Notes under the pieces: generated by a model
Databases searched by the model: none
Seen by the model: the letters and a program-made list of their open reading frames with translations, nothing else
What the model was told of the DNA's origin: nothing
Part shown: positions 39,124-52,406 of the stretch, piece by piece
How positions within the stretch are numbered: the stretch's first letter is position 1
Layout of the letters: the number at the start of each line of letters is the position of its first letter
Translations under genes and position numbers: made by a program
Assembly: GCA_037951165.1 (NCBI GenBank)
Contig: JBBDHG010000061.1
Coordinates: forward strand, 7,302,001-7,366,000
DNA from: Lophius americanus
Lineage: Eukaryota > Chordata > Actinopteri > Lophiiformes > Lophiidae
Reading direction: 5' to 3'
Length of the DNA stretch: 64,000 nt

Positions 39124-41254
39124 GTATTGCATTTTATTTACTGTGCATTTTTCTATGTCTTTTTAAATGATGTTCATCTCATCACTCCTTGCGTATTCCC
39201 CTCCATCTGGATGACAGAGCCGGTAGTAACGGTGTGAGAGTGATGGTAGGTTTGGCAAGGCGGTCTTCTGTGTGACATCTTAACACAACAAAAATATATA
39301 TCGCAGACAGGCGCAGCAGCTCCAAGTCAAGGAGCGAATAAAATACCTTCATTTCTCGGGGCATTTGTTGGTAAAAAAAATCACAGAGGAAACCTCTTTA
39401 AGTCACGCCTTCAAGAAGATCCACTGCAAGTCAAACCCGGTCAGCCATCTTCCTCTGTTTGTGTTGTCTTTCTGTTGTTGGATTTTTTTTTAGCGACACA
39501 TGCCTTGATGAAGGTCTAGCACTGGAAAAATAAATAAATTATAATTTCTTTTGTAAGTTAGTCCCTTTTTGGGAAATGCCTTATTTTTGCAAGTTCTTGA
39601 GACTTATCGCTGTCCTACTCAGCTTTCAAAAATAGATGTGAGAAGCATTCTTTGTCAGGTACAAATGCCCCAACAAATAAAGGCATTTTGCTGTATCTGT
39701 GACTCTGCATTGTTGTGTCTGAACTTCCAGAGCACCTGGCAAACACCAGGAGTTTACTACTTACTACGAAACCGATGATGACCTGCTAAAATAATAATCA
39801 GTTTGTGATTTAATATTGTACAGGTCACACCCACACACAGATACTACCAGCTCTGCATTTTTTATCTGATAAACATTTTGATATATGTCCGTCCTAAAAC
39901 ATATATTTTTACAGTCACATTTTAAATTTAATCTCAAATCCAAAGCCTTTAACTAACAAGTTGATGGTTTTGAATCCATTGATATTTCAGAACCAGTAGC
40001 TGTTTGTGAGGAACAGAGGAGTTCATTTTCTTCTTATTTTATTCTGCCAGTGTAAATCAGCTGTAAGGCGAACTTTGTCCCACATTTGTGATGTATAAAA
40101 ACTCACTGCCTCCAGCTTCATGTCTGCCTCCATCTATCTGATGTACACATGTTTAACAAGGTGGTGCAATGTTTGTTGGCATTTTACAATTACACTACCT
40201 TTACTAAGGGTTTAAGAATGGTTTATAACTAGCCTATTAAGTATGTCGTGTTGAGAAACACACCAAATGGAACAACTGTCAGAAATGTATTTGTGAATTT
40301 CTTTCAAATGCTTGTCAGACATTTGCAATGTTACATCAAGCTTCTGTGTTTTTGTCTTCATTTGAAAATAAATCAGCATGACAGTATATTATCCCTTTTT
40401 TTATTTTCAAATCCAAAACTTACATCCAAAACTGCAACTGTGCTAATTATGGTTTTACACAAAAATTCAACAATATAAATAAAGTTTACTAATTATCAAA
40501 TTTAGTAAATAACACAAATCGTTTGAATTGTGTTATTAGAACTGGCTTAATGTAATGCAATGCATGATTTATTGAAGGATTAGAATTGTTAAAATGGATT
40601 AGAATTTGCACTAAGCAACAAAAAAGAAGCACTTCATAGGTCAAAATCAAGGAAACACAAACTTTCTAACAATTGAAAGTTTGTAACCTGCCACTTGCTA
40701 AAATGTGAACATGAATTTTGATTGTTGGAACATGTTTTATAGGTTGCCTATAACCGTTTATTAATGCTTCGTAAGGTCTTTACAACCTAGTTATTAACCA
40801 TTCATAAATTCTCTGCAACGAAATGTATTGTATAGACTTATTGTAAAGTGGTTCTGATTTTTTGTTATTTGTCTCTGAGTGAGGAGACTGTAACCCCACC
40901 CACTTCTCGTCACAGGGGGTCAGCAGGGGACGTAACCCCAGACACACATGGATTATGTAGCTGGGAGAGAAAGTGTGTATGCAATAAAGAACAGACAAGT
41001 GCACCAGGTTGTTAAAGAGAGTGTTTTTTAAGCTAATGATGTGCATTAATGTACTGCCTGCAGCACTTTTAGACCCGCTGCCCTTTATGATAACTGCTGT
41101 CACGTTGAATACGCGCTATTTTCCCTCAGCAAACATCCAAAATATTTCCTCAGGGGTCATATTAATGATACTGCCAGACTTAGAGAGTACAGAACTGACG
41201 GTGTTACTGGTTTTTAATGCTGGTGCTGTTCTTGTTTTCCTTTATCACCAGCAG
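39124..41254 (+). other. msi2: Probable intron in the msi2 3' UTR
   Basis: Bounded by GAG|GTATTG and by CTTGTTTTCCTTTATCACCAG/CAG, which has a strong pyrimidine tract. The interior is AT-rich. It includes copies of a short motif (GGTTTATAACTAGCC at about 40209, and the opposite-strand-like CTAGTTATTAACCATTCATAA at about 40788) that may be the ends of a non-autonomous DNA transposon. No coding exon was seen. Confidence 0.45.
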
Positions 41255-41927
41255 ATTATAACTGGTGGCCCAAGAAAGACAGGACGGAGTTTCTAATTGG
41301 CTTTGTGTGCAGGTGATGCTCTCCAACTTCAAGCACTACAGCATCATTACCCAGGAGGAAAGAAAGAGAGTGGGAACCACATGAAGTAGAAAAGAAAACG
41401 TCTGTCATCTCAGAAAAACTGCTGTACTATAATCCAAACCTCCTATAACTTTACAACCTGGTTTGGTCTGATGTTTCATGTCGATTTCGTTCACCTGTTT
41501 CCTCCTTAGCTTTAATTTTCATTAGATTTTAGCCTGTTGTTTTAGTTTCACCTTCATTTTGTGTCATTTTATTTAATCTTCTGGTAGATTTGTGTAAATT
41601 GTTTACTGTTTTGACGTGCGGGGGTCACAGCCAAGATTATCTACAAGTCATGTCTTCATCTTTAAGAGAAACGATTGGATGTCTTTCCACTAAAAAAAAG
41701 GAGCTCAGTGTGAAGAGAGTCAGAGAAAAAAAATAACAAATATGTTTTAAGGAAAATTTACAGAAGGTATCTAAGTAATAAACCTTAGTAGCCATTTTAT
41801 TTCTCGTGACGTCTCATTGTTAACCATAATTACCTATTTTTGGGCAATACAAAGAGGACTCCAATATTTTTATGGTCCTTTTTTATAAGTGTTGTTTTTG
41901 TTGTTTAGAAATATATATATATGCTAT

Positions 41928-41933
41928 AATAAA
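41928..41933 (+). promoter_or_regulatory. Candidate proximal poly(A) signal
   Basis: AATAAA in an AT-rich context about 670 nt into the probable UTR exon. The downstream GT-rich element is weak, so use is uncertain. Confidence 0.3.
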
Positions 41934-42948
41934 TTTCATATAACGACATTGTGAAATTCAGACTTGAGAAAAAATGTAGCTGTATATATTATTCCAGTCA
42001 CTGCATATAACCAACTCAGTGAGAGAATAGCATATTTTTGTGATGGTGTGTCAAAAGAACCTGTTATAGCGTGTGAATAGAAAAAGAAGAAGCTGTACAC
42101 AGTTATTATTATTATATTACTTTTTATCTGCTGGATGGTGGTATACTGACCCCGAGACAAACACAAACACACCTGGCACTGTAAATACTGATGAAAAGCG
42201 GATTCATTTTACAAGTGTCATACCAGCAAATTTACAAACAGTGAGTGAGATATTTAAAAAAAAAAACAGCCTGGTTGGTATCTGGTTTGTCTAACTGTTA
42301 TAAGATATCGGTATCATTTCAAAGAGCGAGAGGGAGAGAAATTGAATCCAAAGCACACTGTAGGTAGATGTGATGATTGAACCAGGCGTTTTACAGTGCG
42401 CTGTGCATCCGGACACTTTTCTACTGTGGACAGGATCCTGTTTTTGTTTTTGTTTATGTCATCCTGCTCGTTCCTGACTCACGTTTGGAGCGGAGTAATA
42501 TCTGGGCTCCGTGCGCGTGCCTCTGAAACAGTTCATTTCTTTTTGAATGAATTAGGACAGTCAACATTTTGATACCATACCTCAGCCTTTGAATCATCGG
42601 CAGGTTTAACTTATTTTAGTGGCTAAATAACTGAAAACACTGAAAGGAAATGAAGCGAGAAATCGTTGCACTGTGATTAGTCGAGTACAGGCCAATTTCC
42701 TCTTTGCACATGTATATGTTGGCTTTTTCAAAATGGTCCTGTGCTTTGGGATAGTATGAAGGATTTAACGTATAGTTTTGAGGTGAGTTAACACCTTGAG
42801 AGTAGGTTGCAGTGTATGCTCCATTTTCTTTGTATATTAGACCCATGTCTCATCAGAAGAAACGTATACAGGGTCAAAAGATGATGCTGAAATATTCACT
42901 ATCTGTCGCTGCAGCAGGTTTTACACAGTATGTGTGGTTACTCGTTTA

Positions 42949-42982
42949 ATTATAATAATAATAATATTAATAATAATAATAA
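42949..42982. repeat. AAT trinucleotide microsatellite
   Basis: About eleven AAT/TAA units with one ATT interruption. Confidence 0.95.
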
Positions 42983-45900
42983 TGTTATGCTCCAGAGTGC
43001 CGCCCAGTTTCTAGTCACCGATGGAATGAATGGTGTGCATTTCTCAAATACTTTACCTGCAGTACGTGAATTTTGTTGTTTTCCATTTTTATCCACTTCC
43101 TGTCTGATTGATTTCAAAACAACCAGGTAAAGAAATATGCTGGATCCTTCTATAGTCAACGATAACGAGGTGTGATCAAGTAATAATTTAAAGGAAAAAG
43201 CAACCTCGTAATGTTCAAATGTAAAAGAAAATAAGAAACAAAAAAAAGAGAAAGAAAGACGCTTCTTTGCTGATTTCAATTTTAATCAGAGTTTTATTGA
43301 TACTTTGTGGTTTCTATATGAATAATTGTAATATACTATTAAAATGTACTGTGCATCCATTGCTTTTTCTCTTTCCATCCCCCATCCTCAGAGATCCTCC
43401 TTCTTTTGTTGCTCACTCATGTACTTCATTAGTGTGTAAAGAAATCACAGTTAACTTGTAAACAGAGTGCTGTCTTTGATACCAGTGTAGTGGTCTTTGT
43501 TGTTCTCCTTCGCTCTACCTATCCTTTCTTTCACCCCCTCCTATCCCCCTTCCCCCCTCACGCTCTCTTTTCTATCTCCTGTAAGTATGACGTAGATGTT
43601 ATATAGAACTCATTAATATAATACTTGTAGTGAATAGTGATTTAGGACCAGTCAAGATAGACCTTTCTCGAAATGATCTTGTTATTCTGATATTTACAGC
43701 CAATTATTTTGATAGAGGTTTGTTGTAATTTATTCTACTTCTTCCCTGTATGTTTTTTGTTTTTGTTTTTGTTTTTGCCACTCTTCACCTGGTTTCAGCT
43801 AACCAAAGCTCTCACTGATGAACAAACAGTTGCCATAAGATGGAATTGTTCACAAGGCATTATTTGGATCCCCACCCTTGAATGTTTTAAAAGGGGTGTG
43901 CCATACTACCTTAAATGCTAACGCTCGATATGCAAAAGCTATTATCATGGAATTAATTTTTTAGAAGAGTCCTAATGTCAGTAACAATCCTCATGAACTT
44001 ATCATTATGATAATAATAACAATTGGCGATAATCTCTCAATAATTTTCAGGTTGTTTTATTCTGTCCTCACTGAGACGTCAGAGAAATAATCCAGCTAAA
44101 GACTAACCGAAGGAGGAAACCTCTCACCCCAGATGAACCTTAGCAGGTGTGAAAAGATGAGGTGTGCGTCTAAGCTGATTAATCAGACGATTAAATTCAT
44201 ATATCGATGTCGAACCAAGATCCCTAAAGCGAAATGTCAGCAGAGGAGATAGGAGAAGAGAAAAAAACCTGCTGGGTTTTCCACACTGTCTGAAGCTATA
44301 GCCGCATGCAAACACGATCGTTCAATCTAAGATTTCAATTTGTGTGAATGCTCCAGCCACCGATTGTGATTTTTGTGTGCATCATTTCATTAAAACATAA
44401 CATAAAACCAATTAGGTTTTATTAATCTATATTTTATTTTCACCTCATGGGGTCCTTTTAAATGAATGAATAACATTAATGTCTATTGATTCTTCTCGCC
44501 CCGTCCAGATGCTCAGATAACTGACAACAGACATATTTCAGAGTTATGTATTACAGAGTTTAATTAAAAATAAGCTAATGTTGACATTCCACACGTTAAG
44601 CATTTTGAGTCAAATTTAACTTAAATGTGAACGAATACATGTTGATAGACTGGATAACAAAAATAGCCTACTGAATAACAAAAGAGAGCCCTTTATTATT
44701 ATGATAAACTCATTTTCACCTTTTAATATCCAAAATATTTCAACAGTAGACAACAGTAATATGAAACGGTCCTTAGGAATTAATGTGCTCTTGTTTTATT
44801 CTGACTGGAAGCCCCTTGATAGCATTGTCCTTTTAATTTATCTGAATAATTGTATCAAACTCAAACTACCTTTAAACTAATAGAAGACGCTCCTTATGAG
44901 CTGCCCTCTCATCACTTAAAGTGCAAGAAGCACAACATTCTTTCTTTTAGTTTGTTTCTCGTTTTGTAAATCCTGCAGCTTGGACTTTAAGGTAGCATGG
45001 CTCTGTTGCTGTAATTTTCTTTCCTCTCAAACTGACAGCAGTTTACAGCTGATGAATGTTTCACATCTTAGTAGACTAGTGTATCCATTGGGGAGAGGGG
45101 AGGGGGTCTTGGTTTAAAAAAAAAGAAATCAAAAAAGAAAAAAGTCAACCTGGAAGTTGTTGGCATTTGTAGTGTACTACCGTATCCATTTAAACTTGAA
45201 TACTGAGGCAAGTGCTAGGCAATGGCCAAACACTTCATCCCATCCGTTGTGGGAGAATCCCACCCTGAAACCAGCGCACTCATGAGATTCCTGTCATCTG
45301 GGATTCACATCTGGTTTATGAATGTGAACAACTGTCTCCCAAAAGCTGGAACATCAGACGAGCAGTGCCTCAGCCTCGGCTCCATTTCCAATTAATTAGA
45401 CTGACTTTGAACGTTCTTGAGCTCTTATACCCAAAAGAGGCTTATTCATAGTGGTGCTAATGGTTTTAAACCAGACAATGTGCCCTTATCTCTGAGAGAT
45501 ACCCAACACACTCACACTGACCACAAGCTTAGTCTCCCACACCACAAAATGACTCCCAATAACGCCGCCTCACCAACATGAGTGCACAGATCTGCACCAG
45601 ACTCCTCAAGGTGACAGAAAAAGCAGAGTGCTGCTGCTGTTTTAGGGTGAGCCTCTCCTTCAGTCCGAACCATTGCCATGTCACCCATGCTCATGAATAA
45701 ATTCAACGTTGCAATATATATGTACAGACATGAGTATATACTTGCAATCCTCACACATTTGAACTCAACAATGTTAGACTGGAGACCTCAGCTGTATAAA
45801 GAAAATTCCTCACATAGCTCACACCCAGCTTCATCCAGTGGAGTAAAGTCACTATTAGCTTCTGTTCGCCGACACGAGAGTTCACCCTGGCGTGTTGCAG

Positions 45901-46345
45901 AGTTTGGAGCAGACAACGCAGCCTAGGGGGGAGCCTGGGAGCTCCTCAGAGTGCATGGACGGCAGTGTGAGGCTCTGCTGGGCTTCCATGTTTCTGCAGG
46001 CTGAGCACAGGGCGCTCGTCACTGCTGTCTGCCCATTCCTAACACTTGCCCCTTTTTTTATGTTAACCGACTTTTTATGGCGAGAGACAGACAGACTTGA
46101 CTGACATCTGAAAGCATCTTTCAGGTTATCATATGGCTTGCTTAAGCCCTGTTGTAAAATATACTAAAAAAAAAAAATATGACGATGATGATGATAATAA
46201 TAATAATGGATGGGGGTCTCTCACATATCAAATGTGGAAAGTCTAATTTTATATTTGTATTTTCAAATAATAATATTGACAAAAAATGTCTGTTAAAGGT
46301 TTCCATCCTCTACTGTGGTCCAGAAATTGATGTGTCTGTCTGGAA

Positions 46346-46360
46346 AATAAATAAAATAAA
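46346..46360 (+). promoter_or_regulatory. msi2: Triple overlapping poly(A) signal, candidate distal end of msi2
   Basis: AATAAATAAAATAAA contains three AATAAA hexamers (46346, 46350, 46355). They are followed within 20-90 nt by T- and GT-rich sequence (TTGTTTTCACTG, TTTTGTGTTTTGTT), which is the layout of a strong vertebrate cleavage site. Assignment to msi2 rests on strand and the absence of another upstream + strand gene. Confidence 0.45.
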
Positions 46361-47961
46361 ACTGAATTGTTATATGACTTGTTTTCACTGTTTCATTCTA
46401 TTTTTCAATTTTGTGTTTTGTTAAATTTTGGTTGTAATATATTTGTTAAGTATTTCAATGTCACATATGTGTTATAACAATGTAGTTGCACACAGACTCA
46501 CACCAGAGTGCCTCACGCCCCATAGTGTCTGATGGCATCCCATAACTGGACAGTAGACTCTTACATGTTCTTCTGGTTTATACCACTTTTTATTCCACGT
46601 TTTGCTCCCCCACACACGCAATAGATCTGCACCTGGATCCGCTGAGGTCACTCATAAACCAGCAGGATTAATAGTCTGAATGCCAAAATGCATTTGAGGG
46701 AATCTATGAACAAACATGAGCTGCTGCGTGATTCTGCTGCCACTCAGTGGTCTCTCCCAGCGCAGCTTCCTCCGCTGCTGTGTTCTTCATCGGCCATCTG
46801 ACATGGAGAGCATCAATATTAGCTGAGGCTCAGGGTATGAATGTGATGAGTGGAAGAACAAACAGGCCCCTCGCTGCCTCGCCATAGTACCTGTCCATAG
46901 TAGGGTTTACCTCTCAGCTCTGTCAACCTGTGATTAGAGCAGGAGGATTTCATTACACAGAAACCTGATGGTGAGAACAACTAGAAGAATGAAAATCATT
47001 TTCTATATGGTGGCTCTGGTTCTGGTTCTGTTACTGCGACCACAGGCAGAGATGAGTACAATTATATTATGTTGTTTTATTTAAGAAAAGTGTAAAATAT
47101 ACAAATGTACGACAATAACAAAGGTCATGGGGAATAAAGAATCATATAGAGAAAAGTAAAAACAGTAGGAGTGTTGGCCATGAATTGTCTCTGAGATAAA
47201 AGACAAGATGCTGCCGAAATTAAATGAACTGGGATTTTTTTTGTTCTTTAGATAGAAGCTTATTTTTCCCAGATGAAAGGTGCTGGCCAGCACCTTTTTT
47301 TTAGTGGGATCTTCTCTCTTCTGCCAGAATGTGGACTTTTTTTTTATTCACTAGTCTTGATCAGACCCTAATAGAATGTACTAGAACACATGTGGAATTT
47401 GAGAATCTCAGTGCAAATGAATCATCAATATTGGTGTTAAATAGTGAATCATAATAGCAATAGATTCCAGTTTCTATGTGGGTAAGCATCATGCAGAGTT
47501 TGTATTTGGAGCAGTGGAAAGGCTGAAACGAGACAAACCCTTTTATTCTTAATCCTAATGTGGCGGCTGGGAGTAAAATTCAAGAAACAAGTTTTTCTTA
47601 AAGGTGGGTGCTTGACAGGTGAGACCAACAGTAGGATAGCTTCATCACTCATTCAGACACGGTGATCTATAATTCTGACTGGGATCAATACTGGAGCCCA
47701 GCAGCTCTGTTTAGGCTTCTTATTCTGTCTTTGTGTAATGATTTTCACATTGACAGTCTGGACTCTTGTTTGTCACGCTTATGGAAAATGATTTAGATTG
47801 TTAGCTCAGTGTGGAGACGAGACATGTGCATGCATGAGTAACACATATCGCATATAAACAAAACATCTTTCACTCAAACGATTTTTTTACTTTTGTTTTT
47901 TCATTTTTCAATTTGGGTTATTTATTTCTCAAACTCCAAGCACAAAAGAACTTTAAAGCAG

Positions 47962-48668
47962 CGGTGAGGAGTAACTAAATGTATTTGCTCAAGTATTTTA
48001 CTGAAATAACAGTTTGAGGTACCTGTGCTTGTAGTTATTAATTCCATTTTATTCTACTTGGTACTTCTACTTCACTTCATCTCAAATATTATAATTTATA
48101 CTCCACTTCAGTTATCTGACAGTTTTAGATTCTAGTTACTTTTCTGATTCCAGATTACAATTTTATACGCTTCCTATCCAGTAAGAAACACTCATCTTCA
48201 ACTGTACTGATTTTGAATGATTGATCAACATTTTCTTCAACTACTACTTTTTCAATGGGTTTAGAAGAATGATCCTTTTTGGGATGAAAAAAAAATGCAT
48301 TTGATTATTTAAAATGTGGATGGTGGTAAACTATGAAATGTAATTAGGTGTGTTATTTGAAAAATGTCAAATGACAGTTTAAGCACTGGCTATAAAACTG
48401 CTATTATAATACTATAATTCAAACTACTGAACAGCCAATAAGGTAGTTGAATAACCTCAACCATGAACATTTACTGCAGTTATCATGAATTTAGCCGTAT
48501 TAGTAATCCTAATCCTAAATAATGCAAAATGAGTTCTTGCACTTTGATACTTTCAGTGCAATTTGCTGATGATGCCTAATAATGTTTAAACTTGTTTAAT
48601 GGAGCACTCAAACATTGTGATGTTAGTACTTTACTCTGGTATGTGATCTAAAATACTTCAATCACCAC
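47962..48668. mobile_element. Teleost interspersed repeat of the 'AAGTA/GTACTT' type (non-autonomous DNA element)
   Basis: The left part (TGAGGAGTAACTAAATGTAT, ATTTGCTCAAGTATTTTACT, GAGGTACCTGTGCTTGTA, ACTCCACTTCAGTTATCTGA) matches a highly abundant fish repeat as I recall it. The right end (CATTGTGATGTTAGTACTTT, AAAATACTTCAATCACCAC) matches its other terminus, so about 700 bp with both ends is present. It has no coding capacity. I cannot assign a superfamily from sequence alone. Confidence 0.7.
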
Positions 48669-50916
48669 GTCTAGGATGATATATTTGTAGACGATGATTA
48701 AATGTGGCTTTGAGGTGTTATGATGTCACATTCATCATTAACCTGCAGTAGATTTGTCTGGAGTCTGCTTTCCATTCTGGTCTCTATAATTCGGGGACAA
48801 ATTCATCAAACGGTTTCGAGGCCCCCCTCTATCTGTGATTTAACTTACAGGCCTAACTGTTTGGCTTCTCCAGTCCACCTGCCTTTAATAAAGAGCTAAT
48901 TGAAAGTGCCGTTCCAATCAGAGAGTCCACACTCTTCAACCCTTCAGATAGGAGGATGCAGGTCTGAGGTGGAATGCTGCATGAACATCAGGTTATCAGT
49001 GATATTAGAGCAACAGAGACATATATTATTATTATATTCACAGAGTTGCCATAAAACGGCATCTACATTTGCAAAATTGGAGTGTAGGTCATCTCAATGC
49101 ATTTTAACCAAATCCTTTCACCTTCATCCATAGAATCTTTTTAAATTTACTACTAAAATTGAAGGCATTCACATACATCTTGTGGACCATCAGAGCACCA
49201 AATTCCAATAAATGTATATCCTGTATCATGTCACCAGCTCATGTGATGGCTAAACCTTGTAGCAGCTCCTCCGACTGTATATTTCCCATGGGTCATTGCT
49301 CACATGGTGAATGTGACAGCTCCTGGCAAACACAAACAAGCCACAGTGTTTGCGGATATTCCATGGCGAAGATTCGGCTTGGCGCCAACCCTGTGCAGGC
49401 TGTGGCGGTGTGATGAAGAAGTAGTGGTTCAATAGGTGCTCTGCTGCCACCTCCGAGAGAGATCAGAGGAATATCTGGCGGCCATCCATATTCATGCAGG
49501 GATGTTGTTCTGCCGGAGACTCGCTGCCCCCCATCTTCAATCCTTCAATCTGCAGCAGCACCTCATTTACCCTTAGCATTTATTAACAGTAATTAACAGC
49601 CAGACTAAGATGCCTGCATGTTTAATTGCCAAATACAGGTAGGTTAGATATAGATGAAAATGACATCTATTTATATAGCCTTATTAATCCAGCTGTGTTA
49701 ATATCTTGAAAATAGGAATGGAATGAAAGGTTGGGAAGAATCCGGGACCCTCACACAGGCCTGACAATGCAGGAATTCAAGTGCAATAATGAGCAATGTT
49801 CAATGGATATGCACTTAATTTTATGTGCATCACTAAATTATCTTCCTGCACAGCCATGTAATGGTTTCTCCTCTTTTGAAGCGGAACATTTTTTTGACAG
49901 AGCTGTGTAATAGAGTCAATAGTTGATGGGAAGACTGCTGTGGATGGGGAGATGAGGCACTCAGGTGGCTGTTTCCGCCCAGACTGCAGGCCTAATGTAG
50001 TCTTTGGCATGGAAATTGACGTGACATTGATAGGCACTCTCCTGCCGGCAGAGAGTCGTGCGTCTGCACAGCCTTCCAATTCAGTAATAATTGCTGATTA
50101 AAAACTAGTTAAGAGTCCATGAAAACTCAAATGTGCATTAACCAAATGACCTTCTGGGAATGGCAAATAGTCTGCAGCCAAGAACGTAGACGGCACCATA
50201 TGGGGGAACCGGTCCCTGGATTGTTTTGGAGAAGTTGGAGAAAATAAACAAACAAGAGTGTGTGAGGTCACAGAGTGAGTTTCACTCTGTCGTTACAGTC
50301 ACTCCATAATGGAAACCTTCTCATTGTGATGAAAAAGGAATCAGTCAATATCACTAATGCTAAATCCTAAATGTACAAGGACTGGATCTAAGGAACATAT
50401 ATGATAAATAATGTGTACAAATTTGTACAAATAGTTCATTTCATTGGCTAGCTGTAGTTAGCTTTAATGACTGAAAATCTGAATTTATACAACCAAAATC
50501 TAGATATTTCATGAAATCTGTTTTGGACTGTGGTTCCTCTCTTTTCCAGAGAGACTTTAATGTAATCCCATTACTTTTGCGTGTGTAATTATTCTGGTGA
50601 GACATGATGACAGAATGTTTATTATTAGCATGTTTTCCTCTAGAAGGACAAACCGCCCACGTTTCCTCTGGAAGCAATGACCTCCTGACTGAGGGACAAA
50701 CCTTCAATGTTTTTTAAAGTTTGACATCCTTTTTGAATTCTATTAGAAGAGCGAGAGCTCAGTGTTTGGAAATTCTTAGAGAGGCCACTCTTAAATCAAA
50801 ATCAAACAACATAAAGGATGATTCTATTTCTACAATATTTGATTATGGACTCTTAAATTGTCTTTTTTAACATATATATTTAAAATGTATTAAAATGTAT
50901 TTCCTCCTTACTGTAT

Positions 50917-50978
50917 GTATATACATACATATATATATGTATATATACATAGTGTATATGTATATATACATAGTGTAT
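50917..50978. repeat. ATAC/ATGT repeat with internal duplication
   Basis: Alternating TATAC and TATGT blocks, with 'GTATATATACATAGTGTAT' present twice in tandem. Self-complementary in part. Confidence 0.85.
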
Positions 50979-51392
50979 TTGTGGTTCATTTCAGTAACAG
51001 ACTTGGAGAGAAGACACAAAGGCTTGCAGTAGTTTTCAGAGTCAAATTAATTCTCGCCTCCATGTTTACACTTGGAGGCGAGAACAACAATCTGAGAAGC
51101 AGACGAAGCCACGAGTGAGCTGACTCAGAAAATCCACATATTGTGTCCCTCTTTCTCTTATATTATCCAGCAGATGAGGCATTACATGCTCACAAAGCCA
51201 TCAGTTTTGGCCCAGATCACAGAGGATGCAGCTGTCTGCTTATTGTTCATCATCATTGTCTTCATGGATCTCATGCCCCACAATCAATAGCTGCCTCCGA
51301 GCAAACTAGTGAGGATCAGGAGAAGCAGGAGAAGCAGGTAAGAGTTTCAATAATTGCTGGAGGACAGAGCAGAAATACAGAATAATGCCGAA

Positions 51393-51428
51393 GGAGGCGG
51401 TGGAGGCGGTGGAAGGGGGGGGGGGGGG
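51393..51428 (+). repeat. GGA/GGC-rich tract with 14-G run; possible G-quadruplex
   Basis: GGAGGCGGTGGAGGCGGTGG is followed by AA and fourteen G. More than four G-tracts lie within 36 nt on the + strand, satisfying the pattern for a G-quadruplex. Function is unknown. Confidence 0.8.
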
Positions 51429-52372
51429 TTGTTATCCTAGATCGGATCATTACCAGTGGATTAATGATTCTTTCACTTCAGCTGCAAATCTCTGACTTTT
51501 ACCGCCTTTACTCTGATAAAAAGTGAGCTTTCACTGCTCACGACTATGATGAGAGCAGTTAAACTAATGAGAGATGAATGCGTGTGTGCGTAACTTTTGG
51601 ACTGTTTATTGCCAACAGGGCAATAGGCCTGTTAATTGAATATTGCTTTATTACAACGGTTGGAGTGTGTGTCATTAATTCAGTCTGACATTTTATGTCA
51701 AAAGGTTTCCCAGAATAAAAACATTCCCATGATAATTATTTTTCTCTCACTTCCATTACCATCCCCAGAAAGAAAGCCCTGTAGTTGATTAATAAGCCAA
51801 AAAATCTGCAAACTCCCCGTATTATTTGCAGAGCCATCGGAGATGAGTTGAAGGATTTCATGGCAGATTTGTCAGAGGAGTGGCGTCAAAGGGCCCGAGA
51901 ATACACCTCTGATGTCTACATCACACAGCATTGTAATCCTGTGATGATGATGTGATCATCAAAGAGAGAGCGCGTTATGATCCACGCGTTATCACGCCTT
52001 TCTCCAAGGCGGTGGAAAGTTCAGACAAAAAACGTTTGGCTGCAAACGCTCCTGACAGCTGTGACCTGCTATGCGTGAGAGGGAAGAAAACACGTCCTCT
52101 GGTTAGCAGATAAAAGCCAATTTGTGTGAAATCCCAAGTCATTTGACACATTATCTGTCTGTGAAATGCTCAGCAGGCCAGGTCAAGCTCAAGGTCATTC
52201 CTATATCTCATTAGAGAACACTCAGCAGTGCAGTAAGTACATGATGCATGTCCAAAGATAATAAACAGCAACTACTAACACTGCATTATATCGCACTGTA
52301 TTTATGTTACAGCATAAAAATACTTAGAATCAAGTGAGTAAACTGTACTCACAGATTCCAAGCACCCCCCCC

Positions 52373-52406
52373 CACACACACACACACACACACGCACACA
52401 CACACT
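52373..52406. repeat. CA microsatellite after a C run
   Basis: A run of nine C leads directly into CA dinucleotides with one GCA variant, then a second C-rich run. Confidence 0.93.

Larger units (their letters stand above)
41255..46380 (+). other. msi2: msi2 3' UTR, main part (extent uncertain)
   Basis: The first about 80 nt (AAGACAGGACGGAGTTTCTA, then GGCTTTGTGTGCAGGTGATG) resemble, from memory, the mammalian MSI2 3' UTR (GGGCGAAGTTTCTGA...AGGTGATG). Further 3', the sequence has UAG-rich stretches (about 41510-41550) of the type Musashi itself binds. Possible poly(A) signals are at 41928-41933 and, more convincingly, at 46346-46360, with a GT/T-rich downstream region. A 3' UTR of several kilobases is usual for MSI2. 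An AAT microsatellite sits at 42949-42982. No protein-coding gene is visible on either strand. Confidence 0.4.
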
